This document shows, piece by piece, positions 47,210-54,407 of a stretch of 64,000 nt of DNA. A program made the position numbers and the translations under genes. Source of the DNA: Gonocerus acuteangulatus (taxonomy: Eukaryota; Arthropoda; Insecta; Hemiptera; Coreidae); contig OX328126.1 of assembly GCA_946811695.1 (NCBI GenBank), forward strand, positions 5,044,962-5,108,961, written 5' to 3'. The notes under the pieces were generated by a model, which searched no databases, was not told the origin of the DNA, and worked only from the letters and a program-made list of their open reading frames with translations. Positions within the stretch are counted from its first letter, which is position 1. Every line of letters begins with the position of its first letter.

Positions 47210-47671
47210 ATGGAAGGTATGTTTCAAGTATACCTCATAGCTAAGAAAGCTCTCCTTGCTGATTTGAAATGGAACTACAACAACCTATCAGATGATATGA
47301 TCACCGAATTTGATGACTACCTCGACTGGGACGACTTATCTAGGGATGGAAGCCTCAGCGAAGCTATTATGGAGAGATATAGCGAGCGTATATGTTGGTC
47401 GACTATATCTAGGAATCAAAATCTTAGCGAGGCATTTATTAGGAAGCACGCTGATAAAGTCGACTGGAAGAATATTTCAATCTATCAAAAGCTGTCGGAA
47501 GAGTTCATAAACGAATTTGAAGCAGAGCTGGACTGGGGTTACATCATCAAGCATCAGGACCTCTCCATACGTTTCATCATAGATAATAAGCACCGCTGGG
47601 ACTGGGAGGTAGCGCTCTCCTATCAACACCACGCTCCTGAGGATTATATAAAATACGTTCTAAATATGTAA
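47210..47671 (+). CDS. W/LS-repeat protein 2
   Basis: 153 aa from the first ATG (47210); the open frame before it starts at a TTG. It has five to six repeats of about 22 residues: DWDDLSRDGSLSEAIMERYS, CWSTISRNQNLSEAFIRKHA, DWKNISIYQKLSEEFINEFE, DWGYIIKHQDLSIRFI. It is a paralogue of the protein at 46347-46784. AATAAA at 47703 closes this accessory block. A scaffold or adaptor role is plausible but not shown. Confidence 0.75.
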   Translation: MEGMFQVYLIAKKALLADLKWNYNNLSDDMITEFDDYLDWDDLSRDGSLSEAIMERYSERICWSTISRNQNLSEAFIRKHADKVDWKNISIYQKLSEEFINEFEAELDWGYIIKHQDLSIRFIIDNKHRWDWEVALSYQHHAPEDYIKYVLNM

Positions 47672-47702
47672 CCATGTATATTCAATATGTAACCTTTCAC
47701 TT

Positions 47703-47708
47703 AATAAA
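47703..47708 (+). terminator. Poly(A) signal, accessory block
   Basis: AATAAA 32 nt after the stop of W/LS-repeat protein 2 and before the promoter of the virion block. Confidence 0.65.
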
Positions 47709-47758
47709 CAGTTATATATATAAAAACCCTATGTTTTTTGCTCATCTCACCCCCATCC

Positions 47759-47793
47759 TATATAAATGCAAGGTGAGTAAGAATGGTATGAGT
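47759..47793 (+). promoter_or_regulatory. TATA promoter of the virion-gene block
   Basis: TATATAAA at 47759-47766, with an initiator-like TGAGTA whose A is at 47791, 30 nt from the TATAAA start. A 15-codon upstream ATG (47794) overlaps the PLA2 start at 47804, implying leaky scanning. Confidence 0.65.
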
Positions 47794-47803
47794 ATGAAGA
47801 GAT

Positions 47804-48562
47804 ATGCGGAGGAGAACACATCGAGGAAGAGGCTTTTTGAATTCGCTAATTGATAAGCTACCATTCGAAGCACATTTACCAGGTTATAGATACTGCGGAC
47901 CAGGAACTAAGCTCAAGGAAAGACTAGCAAGAGGTGATAAAGGGATTAACCCTTTAGACGAAGCCTGTAAAAGACACGATATAGCTTATTCTACAAATAA
48001 AGACCGAACGGAAGCTGATAAAAGGTTAGCTGACGAGGCTTGGGAGCGCGTCAAGGCGCCAGATTCTTCGTTCGGTGAGAGGGCTGCTGCGTGGGCTGTT
48101 ACAAACGCGATGAAGCTCAAAACGAAAGTAGGAGGGGGGAGCTGCTGTTTTACAACATCGTTAAGACGTATAAAAAAGCATATGAGGAAGGGGAACGGGA
48201 TATCTAAAAATATAGATAAGGCTTTTGCGATTGCTAAAAAAGTATTTCATAAGCAGACAAAGATTCCCCGCATCATCCCTATCCCTCAAAAAGGAGGAGT
48301 TATTCCTCTAATACCCATTTTTGCCGCATTAAGCGCTCTAGGCACAATTGCGTCAGGAGCTTCAAGCATTGCTAAAACAGTAAATGAAGCCCGAGACGCT
48401 CGATTGAGACTCGAGGAAGAAAAGCGTCATAATATGAATATGGAGAAGAAACAAATCGGTAGCGGCTTATACTTAAAGCCTTACAAGAAAGGCTATGGGC
48501 TATACCTAAAACCGTGGGAGGGGAAGGGGTTAAAAAAAAAAAATTTTTCCCGCCATTTGTAA
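47804..48562 (+). CDS. PLA2-domain virion protein
   Basis: 252 aa. Residues 26-65 carry a parvovirus-VP1-like phospholipase A2 core: Ca-loop YCGPGT (30-35), a GINPLDEAC segment and the catalytic pair HD at 58-59 in HDIAY. After a basic linker, residues 160-195 form a hydrophobic/amphipathic stretch (PLIPIFAALSALGTIASGAS), followed by a predicted coiled segment and two GLYLKP motifs near the C-terminus. Such proteins help virions breach endosomal membranes in parvoviruses; the same role here is inference. The frame ends just after a 12-A run (48532-48543); the next ORF, the protease, is in the -1 frame and lacks an ATG, so a longer fusion product is possible. Confidence 0.85.
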   Translation: MRRRTHRGRGFLNSLIDKLPFEAHLPGYRYCGPGTKLKERLARGDKGINPLDEACKRHDIAYSTNKDRTEADKRLADEAWERVKAPDSSFGERAAAWAVTNAMKLKTKVGGGSCCFTTSLRRIKKHMRKGNGISKNIDKAFAIAKKVFHKQTKIPRIIPIPQKGGVIPLIPIFAALSALGTIASGASSIAKTVNEARDARLRLEEEKRHNMNMEKKQIGSGLYLKPYKKGYGLYLKPWEGKGLKKKNFSRHL

Positions 48563-48921
48563 AAAGACTGCCTATCCGAGCATTAACGGATATTGAAATC
48601 GATAGAGTCGCTAAGCGGTATATTAAACATTTTAGAGGAGTGTACGCGAGAAATGCGCTTCCTCGTAAACCTTTAAATAAGGAAAATATCGTTATTAACT
48701 TGGACGAGAACGAGGGGACTCACTGGGTAGCCTTATCTAAATACGATAACGACATTGTTTATTATGACAGCTTTGGAGATCTACCCCCACCACTAGAGGT
48801 TATAAAATATGTAAACGGCTTAAATATAAGCTATAATCGTCAGCGCGATCAGTCTTGGCGGAGCGCTATCTGCGGACATCTTTGCCTCACATTCCTTTAC
48901 AACAGATCAAAAAATGCGTAA
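48514..48921 (+). CDS. PRO: Adenain-like cysteine protease, no ATG of its own
   Basis: A 136-codon open frame counted from a GTG; no ATG occurs anywhere in it. Numbered from that GTG, the adenain/ULP-type catalytic set is present: His70 (GTHWVAL), Asp85 (YYDSFGD), Gln113 and Cys120 (AICGHLCL). This family matures virion proteins in adenoviruses and Polintons. It overlaps the PLA2 gene in the -1 frame across A12-T5 at 48532-48548. It must therefore be expressed by ribosomal or polymerase slippage, splicing or a non-AUG start, or the homopolymer length is an indel (biological or assembly). It overlaps the minor capsid gene by 8 nt. Confidence 0.85.
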   Translation: MGGEGVKKKKFFPPFVKRLPIRALTDIEIDRVAKRYIKHFRGVYARNALPRKPLNKENIVINLDENEGTHWVALSKYDNDIVYYDSFGDLPPPLEVIKYVNGLNISYNRQRDQSWRSAICGHLCLTFLYNRSKNA

Positions 48922-49642
48922 TCTAACAATTGTTATGAGCGATGATAAGTCGGAAATTACCAATACATTTTTTCCTCCCATCACTCTCGACAGCTCGCGC
49001 GAATATCATATAGGGTTATTATCGCTGGATTCGTTCAACTCGATACCTAACATTATTAGAGGTAAGAATGACACGATCGGTATATGTGATGTCATATGTC
49101 ATAGGGTTACGATTCCGCAAGGCGCGTATGAAGTTTCCGACATAGCTGACATGCTACGGGCTCTCCTGGAGAATCTTTATACCGACAAAAAGTTGAGAAC
49201 AGGTCCTGAACCATCGCTACGTTTATACGCGAGTAGTACGACTAAGCGTGTAAAGTTAAGTTGTAATTACGCGCTAGATTTCTCAGTCCCTAACAATTTT
49301 GCCGAACTGTTGGGGGTGGAAGAAAGAGTCATCCCTGCTAATGAGCCATATGAAGGACTCGAGCCTGTAAATATTACAGACGCTATGACTATTTCGTTAG
49401 AGTGCTCCATAGCTAATGGAGCCTATAAAAACGGGGTACCTACCCATGATATTCATCAGTTTACACCTGGAGTCGCACCTGGCTACGCTATTAACGTACA
49501 TCCGAAAAACATTATCTACTACCCTCTTAATACAAACGTCATCGATACCGTAAGAGTACGTCTCATAGATATCGACGGAGATTTAGTCAACTTTAACGGC
49601 GAGACTATAACTATCCGATTACATATAAAAGAATGGGAATAG
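48914..49642 (+). CDS. mCP: Minor capsid protein (penton-like, single jelly roll)
   Basis: 242 aa, ATG inside the protease stop region (ATGCGTAA overlap). The pattern is that of arthropod Polinton minor capsid proteins: FFPPITLDSSREYHIGLLSL near the N-terminus, YNSIPNI-like SFNSIPNII, a long beta-rich middle, and the C-terminal LIDIDGDLVNFNGETITIRL strand pair. These pentamers fill the capsid vertices. The position between protease and major capsid protein is the usual one. Identification is by family memory plus context; no single catalytic motif exists to verify. Confidence 0.82.
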   Translation: MRNLTIVMSDDKSEITNTFFPPITLDSSREYHIGLLSLDSFNSIPNIIRGKNDTIGICDVICHRVTIPQGAYEVSDIADMLRALLENLYTDKKLRTGPEPSLRLYASSTTKRVKLSCNYALDFSVPNNFAELLGVEERVIPANEPYEGLEPVNITDAMTISLECSIANGAYKNGVPTHDIHQFTPGVAPGYAINVHPKNIIYYPLNTNVIDTVRVRLIDIDGDLVNFNGETITIRLHIKEWE

Positions 49643-49761
49643 TATTTTCCAAACATTCGTACGAAGATAGGAGAAGCGAGAGGTTCTACTTATCTCCTAG
49701 AAACATAGAGTTCCTCAAACAGCTTGGATTTAAGATCAAATATGCTCGATATCACAGATGA
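49633..49761 (+). CDS. 42-aa ORF wedged between capsid genes
   Basis: Starts MGIVFSKHSYEDRR and ends NIEFLKQLGFKIKYARYHR. It overlaps the minor capsid stop by 10 nt and the major capsid start by 20 nt. The tight overlap on both sides, basic composition and helical NIEFLKQLGF core make a real small protein plausible, perhaps a virion or scaffold peptide. It could instead only serve to pass ribosomes on to the capsid gene. Confidence 0.45.
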   Translation: MGIVFSKHSYEDRRSERFYLSPRNIEFLKQLGFKIKYARYHR

Positions 49762-50938
49762 TGTTAGATTCGATACTCGAATAGTACGCTCCGAGTACCA
49801 CTCCCATCAGCCTTATTCGACGCTAACGTTTGCGCCTAGCGACGAGATTAGAATCGCTATCAGACAGCAGGATATCTGCACACTACCGTCGGAGAGTTAT
49901 ATCTATCTAGAAGGCACTCTCACTAAGGAGGACGGTACTAAAACGACTGATGTCACTTTAATTAACAACGCGTTCGCATTTCTCTTTGACGAAATCAGAT
50001 ATGAAATTGGAGGTGTAGAGGTCGACCGGGTTCGAAATTGTGGGATAACCTCCACACTTAAGGGCTATTGCTCATTCAGCCCAACGACCGTTAAAAATTT
50101 AGAGCATGCGGGGTGGGGGTCTACCAATTATACGATTAATGACAGCGGAAACTTTACGGTTATAATCCCACTAAAAATACTTTTAGGATTTGCTGAGGAT
50201 TATGATAAGATTATAGTACAAATGCAGCAGGAATTGATTCTAATCAGATCTAGAACCGATGTAAACGCCTTAACAGCACAAGCCGATGATACAAAGTATA
50301 AGCTGGATCTTCAGAAAGTTTCCTGGAGCGTTCCATATATAACTTTATCGGACGAGGAAAAACTGCGCGTGTATAAAGTTTTAAAAAATGACGAAGATAT
50401 CGTCGTTCCGTTTAGGAGTTGGGAATTGTTCGAATTCCCCTCGTTACCGTCGAGTACAAAGCATAATTGGACGGTAAAAACGAGCGCAGGGCTCGAGAAG
50501 CCTAGATACGTTATTGTGGCTTTTCAGACGGATAGAAATAACAAGTTGAGTAAAGATATGTCCAAATTCGATCATTGCAGCGTGAGGGACGTGCGAGTGT
50601 GGTTGAATTCCGAATATTACCCCTACGAAGCATGGAATGTTGATCATACTAAAAATAATCAAGTCGTGGTTTATGAGAATTATTTAAGATTTAAACAATC
50701 TTACTATAATGAGCAAGGTCAGTCGTACTTCGGCTTCCATGAGTTCGTATCGACTTCGCCTATAATCGTTATCGATTGTAGTAAACAGAACGATTCAGTT
50801 AAATCGGGGAATATCGATATAAGAATTGAAATACAAGCTTCTGTAAATTTCCCGCCAAACACGAGCGTCTACGCGTTGATTATAAACGATAGAATCATCG
50901 AGTATAACCCGTCAAAGAATATCGTGCGTAAAACATGA
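49742..50938 (+). CDS. MCP: Major capsid protein (double jelly roll)
   Basis: 398 aa from the first ATG, 49742; the open frame before it starts at a TTG six codons earlier. The sequence has the arthropod Polinton hexon-like pattern: PYSTLTFAPSDEIRI, QQDICTLPSESYIYLEG, INNAFAFLFDEIRYEIGGVE, ITSTLKGYCSF, then a second beta-rich half with WLNSEYYPYEAWN and SYFGFHEFVSTSPIIVIDCS. Trimers of such double jelly rolls form the pseudo-hexagonal capsid shell. It is somewhat shorter than vertebrate-type Polinton MCPs but intact. It overlaps the packaging ATPase by ATGA. Confidence 0.88.
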   Translation: MLDITDDVRFDTRIVRSEYHSHQPYSTLTFAPSDEIRIAIRQQDICTLPSESYIYLEGTLTKEDGTKTTDVTLINNAFAFLFDEIRYEIGGVEVDRVRNCGITSTLKGYCSFSPTTVKNLEHAGWGSTNYTINDSGNFTVIIPLKILLGFAEDYDKIIVQMQQELILIRSRTDVNALTAQADDTKYKLDLQKVSWSVPYITLSDEEKLRVYKVLKNDEDIVVPFRSWELFEFPSLPSSTKHNWTVKTSAGLEKPRYVIVAFQTDRNNKLSKDMSKFDHCSVRDVRVWLNSEYYPYEAWNVDHTKNNQVVVYENYLRFKQSYYNEQGQSYFGFHEFVSTSPIIVIDCSKQNDSVKSGNIDIRIEIQASVNFPPNTSVYALIINDRIIEYNPSKNIVRKT

Positions 50939-51612
50939 AAATAGCCCAACAGCCAGAGTCGATAATACGAGTAGAGCTCCCCAGAGAAGTTGAGCCTGTC
51001 AAGAGACATTCCAGCCTGTTTCCTCACTCTCTTCGATGCATCATAGCCGGACCTTCAGGAGCTGGGAAGACGGATTTGATCTTAACACTTCTTCTACACG
51101 AGAATGGACTACGTTTTGAGAACGTCTACATTTGCGCCAAGACGCTACATCAGTTTAAATATAAGCTATTAGGAGAAGTGTTTAGCAAAGTGCCAGAAAT
51201 TGGCTATTATTTATACGATGACGTCAGCGAGGTTCAATTATCAGAAATAAAACCTAATTCAGTCGTCATATTCGATGACGTTATTACTTCTAAGCAGAAT
51301 GTAATCAGAGACTTATTCTCCTTTGGAAGGCATAAATGCATAGATGTAATCTATCTTGTTCAAACATTTACTAAGGTGCCTAAGCATCTTATTAGAGATA
51401 ATGCCAATGTGTTTGTATTATTTAAGCAGGATATGCGAAACCTGCGAAATTTTTATAATGATAATATAACTAATGTTAGCTTTAAGGAGTTTGTCAATAT
51501 GTGTAAACACTGCTGGTCGTCAGAGCAGCATGGATTTATAACTATTAACGCTGAATGTAACATTAATAAAGGATATTATAGACAATCTTTTGATAAGTTT
51601 ATTCTATGTTAA
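50935..51612 (+). CDS. ATP: Genome-packaging ATPase (A32/FtsK-HerA type)
   Basis: 225 aa. Walker A GPSGAGKT at residues 39-46 after SLRCIIA, and Walker B VVIFDD at 110-115. A C-terminal region with FKQDMRNLRNFYND follows, as in Polinton and virophage ATPases. It pumps genome DNA into preformed capsids. ATGA overlap with the MCP stop suggests termination-reinitiation. Poly(A) signal at 51626 follows directly. Confidence 0.93.
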   Translation: MKIAQQPESIIRVELPREVEPVKRHSSLFPHSLRCIIAGPSGAGKTDLILTLLLHENGLRFENVYICAKTLHQFKYKLLGEVFSKVPEIGYYLYDDVSEVQLSEIKPNSVVIFDDVITSKQNVIRDLFSFGRHKCIDVIYLVQTFTKVPKHLIRDNANVFVLFKQDMRNLRNFYNDNITNVSFKEFVNMCKHCWSSEQHGFITINAECNINKGYYRQSFDKFILC

Positions 51613-51625
51613 CATATTATGAGAC

Positions 51626-51631
51626 AATAAA
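51626..51631 (+). terminator. Poly(A) signal, virion block
   Basis: AATAAA 14 nt after the ATPase stop, ending the overlapping set from PLA2 to ATPase. Confidence 0.7.
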
Positions 51632-51680
51632 AGTTTATGCAATGTAATAACCTGTGTTTCTTGTTATCCTACCTCACCCC

Positions 51681-51717
51681 TATATATATAAGTTATATAG
51701 CTATGTATACATCAGTC
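51681..51717 (+). promoter_or_regulatory. TATA plus TCAGTC promoter of integrase block
   Basis: TATATATATAAG at 51681-51692. The A of TCAGTC is 51714, about 27-31 nt downstream. It places the transcript start after the ATGs at 51637 and 51703, so the ATG at 51727 is the first usable one. Confidence 0.7.
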
Positions 51718-51726
51718 GACATTACG

Positions 51727-52542
51727 ATGGACACTAAGAAGGAGCTGGTAAAGCTTACGAAAGCTATCAAGGAGAAATATAACACTATTAAAAAGTCTGA
51801 TTTTACTGATAATGTTCTATTAGAGAAGACATTTGCACCTATTACAACATCTATAGGGAGCTTAAAACCTTTAGTAAACCCTGGGCCTGATACCACCGTA
51901 AACCCTGAGCCTGAAACCGATGTAAACCCCGAAACCGATGTAAACCCTGAGCCAGAAATCGCGGTAAAACTAGAAAAAACGGAGGCGTCCTCCGATAGTG
52001 ATACTTCCTATGATACTTCCTATGATGGTGCGAAAGCTGATGATCTAGAGTACTACCTCCAGAGAATTGATAGGGATAGAGTTTACGGCATTCGAGAGGG
52101 TAAAGATGGAGTATTACATCTTGGGAAAGCTAGGGTGATAATCGATCCGAATGAGATACGCGTGAAAGATGGTAGATATAAACGTACGCGAGGTCTTTTA
52201 CAGCTATTATTCTTTAAGGCCCCTAAGGATTACAAGAGATCGGATCTTAAGGCTTACAAGGACATTCTTAAACGTACGGGAGTACACTTAGACGTACACG
52301 GAAAACTTAAACGGTTTCATAACAGTAGAAAATATAAGGGCGTTATTCAGAACCTTTTTCAGTTAGGAAGGGGTTTAAACATGAATACTAGTCAGCCCCG
52401 AGTCGAATATTACGCGTCGGCCGATGAGTTAGTCGATAGATTAAGAAAGCTAGTAGCGTCACAACTCGCCGGAAACACCGGGGTAACGAACGAACAGGTA
52501 AGTATAATTAGCGAGTTGCGGGAATTAGGAATCATTTACTAA
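51727..52542 (+). CDS. Arthropod-Polinton conserved protein of unknown function
   Basis: 271 aa from the ATG at 51727, chosen because the TCAGTC initiator at 51712 excludes the two upstream in-frame ATGs. N-terminal helical segment (TKKELVKLTKAIKEKYNTIK), a Pro/Glu/Asn hinge with repeated NPEPETDV-like motifs (about residues 50-80), a Ser/Asp-rich acidic stretch, then a compact domain with YYLQRIDRDRVYGIREGKDG, LFFKAPKDYKRSDLKAYKDI and IQNLFQLGRG. I recall this C-terminal domain from uncharacterised arthropod proteins near Polinton genes (possibly DUF8207). A virion or DNA-associated role is a guess. Confidence 0.65.
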   Translation: MDTKKELVKLTKAIKEKYNTIKKSDFTDNVLLEKTFAPITTSIGSLKPLVNPGPDTTVNPEPETDVNPETDVNPEPEIAVKLEKTEASSDSDTSYDTSYDGAKADDLEYYLQRIDRDRVYGIREGKDGVLHLGKARVIIDPNEIRVKDGRYKRTRGLLQLLFFKAPKDYKRSDLKAYKDILKRTGVHLDVHGKLKRFHNSRKYKGVIQNLFQLGRGLNMNTSQPRVEYYASADELVDRLRKLVASQLAGNTGVTNEQVSIISELRELGIIY

Positions 52543-52562
52543 CTAGAAGTCGAAGCGAGAGC

Positions 52563-52955
52563 ATGGCTTACAACCCTAGGACTGGCGAGTATCACTACGA
52601 TCGGAGGATATCGAGATATTTTATATCTAATAACCTTCTGGACATTGAAAATAGGCGGATCACCGGCGTTGCCCCTCCTATATTCTCCTACGACGCGGCT
52701 ACGAAAGGTTACGTCGACGGTAATTGTATTACGAATAAATCCAATATATATAGCGCTTACGGTAAGAGACTTACTAATTTATCAGATCCTTCGGATGATA
52801 CAGACGCGGTCAGCTTAGGCTACTTAAAGGCATACTTAGCCTGCGTTTTGAAAACGTTAAATGGACAACCCTGTGAAGGAAAGATTGATCGAGGAGATAC
52901 ACCGGCCGGTACGAGTACACTTCCGGCGCCGCCATTACAACCTCAAGGGCATTAA
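52563..52955 (+). CDS. Tail-fibre-motif protein (possible virion spike)
   Basis: 130 aa, starting 20 nt after the preceding stop. Two copies of the phage tail-fibre repeat signature are visible: RRITGVAPPIFSYDAATKGY followed by VDGN (residues 31-54), and KRLTNLSDPSDDTDAVSLGY followed by LKAY (68-91). In phages this motif builds trimeric fibre shafts and heads. Similar short proteins would suit a vertex spike on an adenovirus-like capsid. The C-terminus is Pro-rich and overlaps the integrase start by 95 nt in another frame. Attachment function is inference. Confidence 0.6.
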   Translation: MAYNPRTGEYHYDRRISRYFISNNLLDIENRRITGVAPPIFSYDAATKGYVDGNCITNKSNIYSAYGKRLTNLSDPSDDTDAVSLGYLKAYLACVLKTLNGQPCEGKIDRGDTPAGTSTLPAPPLQPQGH

Positions 52956-53793
52956 CGATCTTTGGGAAGCTGACCTGATGGATTTTAAAGAATATAAAAA
53001 GCAAAACAAGGGGTATCAATACATTTTAATAGTTATCGACGCATTCAGTAAATACGTATACATGGAGCCGTTGAAAGATAAGAGCGGAGACGAAGTAGCT
53101 AAAGCTATGAGGAAAATCCTAACTCGCGGGGTACCTACATTGTTACAAACTGATAGAGGGAGAGAATTTTATAACAAACCCTTCGAGAAGCTCATGAAGG
53201 AGAAGGGTGTGAGGCACTATAGTACGTATTCTTCAATAAAATGTGCGCATGTTGAAAGATTGATAAGAACTATCAAGGCTAAGATGTATCGCAGATTTCA
53301 TCTTCAGGGGTCGTTCCGATATTTACACATACTACAAGATATTGCTCATGAGTATAATACCGACAAGCATAGGACTATAGGAATGGCTCCGGCCCAAGTT
53401 AATAAAGATAATGAGAATTATATACTTTCAAAATATAGAAGTCTAGCACCTTTCGACAGCATTAAACGACATTCGCGACCTCTTAAGAAGGATGATTATG
53501 TACGAATATCGCGCGAGAGAGGTGTTTTCGACAAAGCCTACCACCCCAACTATTCAACGGAGGTGTTTAAGATTGAAGAAGTAAAAACTACGAAGCCTCC
53601 TACCTATATCTTGAAGGATCTGAACGGTAGCCCCATCAAAGGCGCGTTTTATTCCGAGGAATTGCAGAAAACTACGTTCAACGACGTATATCTGGTAGAG
53701 AAAATACTAAGAAGAAAAAATAATCGCGTTTTAGTGAAATGGTTAGGTTTTCGAAAGCCTACATGGGAGCCTGCTAAAAATATTATAGAATAA
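52861..53793 (+). CDS. INT: Retrovirus-like DDE integrase with C-terminal chromodomain
   Basis: 310 aa. Integrase core with LWEADLMDF (Asp38), LLQTDRGREF (Asp98) and CAHVERLIRTIKAKM (Glu132); the Asp98-Glu132 gap is 33 residues, close to the D35E rule. No N-terminal HHCC zinc motif is present. Residues 275-310 form a chromodomain (DVYLVEKILRRKNNRVLVKW, then TWEPAKNI), which can direct insertion to methylated-histone chromatin. It cuts and joins the element ends, giving the 6-bp target duplication seen here. The catalytic triad is intact. Confidence 0.95.
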   Translation: MDNPVKERLIEEIHRPVRVHFRRRHYNLKGINDLWEADLMDFKEYKKQNKGYQYILIVIDAFSKYVYMEPLKDKSGDEVAKAMRKILTRGVPTLLQTDRGREFYNKPFEKLMKEKGVRHYSTYSSIKCAHVERLIRTIKAKMYRRFHLQGSFRYLHILQDIAHEYNTDKHRTIGMAPAQVNKDNENYILSKYRSLAPFDSIKRHSRPLKKDDYVRISRERGVFDKAYHPNYSTEVFKIEEVKTTKPPTYILKDLNGSPIKGAFYSEELQKTTFNDVYLVEKILRRKNNRVLVKWLGFRKPTWEPAKNIIE

Positions 53794-54342
53794 TAATCCT
53801 AGAGATTGAGTCATAGCTTAGTCATATCAATTTTTATCATATATCGCCGGATTCGGGAAGTGACTTATCCTGCTGATTATAACTATGAGTCAATCCTGCT
53901 GCTCTCCTATCAAGCTCTTAGTAATTATTTCTACATCCTTCCTCATCATACTCCTGTGTCAACAACCTCCCCACCACCCATCGAGGTCATCATATCCATA
54001 TTTTCAAAAACGTTAATCTTTCTGTTTAAAATCTTCTGTTAGAAATACGCACTGTACAGCTGAGTATGATGGAAAGAAATATTACGATATCGGCGAGGAG
54101 TTCCCTACACCATTAAGGCTCTACGGCTGGCGACAACAGTTTATGGAGGACTATGTTTTTACCTGCCTGGATTATATTATATTGGAATTTAAAACTTTGT
54201 AATTGAACTTTATGAATAAATGGATGTATGCTGAACTGGCTATGTTATTTATCAATCCCCACCTCTCAATCCCCACCTCTCTATCCCTACCCCTCCCCTC
54301 CAGCCCCTCTCTATCCCTACCCCTCCCCTCCAGCCTGATTAG
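53794..54342. other. Intergenic stretch with poly(A) signal
   Basis: Between integrase and PolB. A frame from 53806 begins with TTG and is hydrophobic and low in credibility. From about 54018 to 54201 another frame reads AEYDGKKYYDIGEEFPTPLR, then LYGWRQQFMEDYVF, which looks protein-like but lacks a start; it may be a decayed gene or exon. AATAAA at 54215 follows. A C/T-rich duplicated segment (CTCTCTATCCCTACCCCTCC, twice) precedes the PolB promoter. Confidence 0.5.
54215..54220 (+). terminator. Poly(A) signal, integrase block
   Basis: AATAAA in the PolB-integrase intergenic stretch, about 420 nt after the integrase stop. Confidence 0.5.
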
Positions 54343-54404
54343 TATATAAGATGCGCCATCAGTCAGAGGTATTCACCATCAGTCAGAGGTACTTGTCATC
54401 AGTC
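54343..54404 (+). promoter_or_regulatory. PolB promoter: TATATAAG plus three TCAGTC boxes
   Basis: TATATAAG at 54343-54350 is followed by three direct repeats of a CATCAGTC motif (TCAGTC at 54359, 54379 and 54399). The second lies about 36 nt from the TATAAG; the third is 3 nt before the ATG at 54408. Any of these starts excludes the in-frame ATG at 54351. Confidence 0.65.
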
Positions 54405-54407
54405 ACT

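Noticed and set aside
53806..54042. 78-codon frame after the integrase
   Set aside because: It starts with TTG, is low-complexity and hydrophobic, and has no promoter or known similarity.
54351..54407. Upstream ATG as PolB start
   Set aside because: It lies one base after TATATAAG and ahead of every TCAGTC box, so it would not be in the mRNA.
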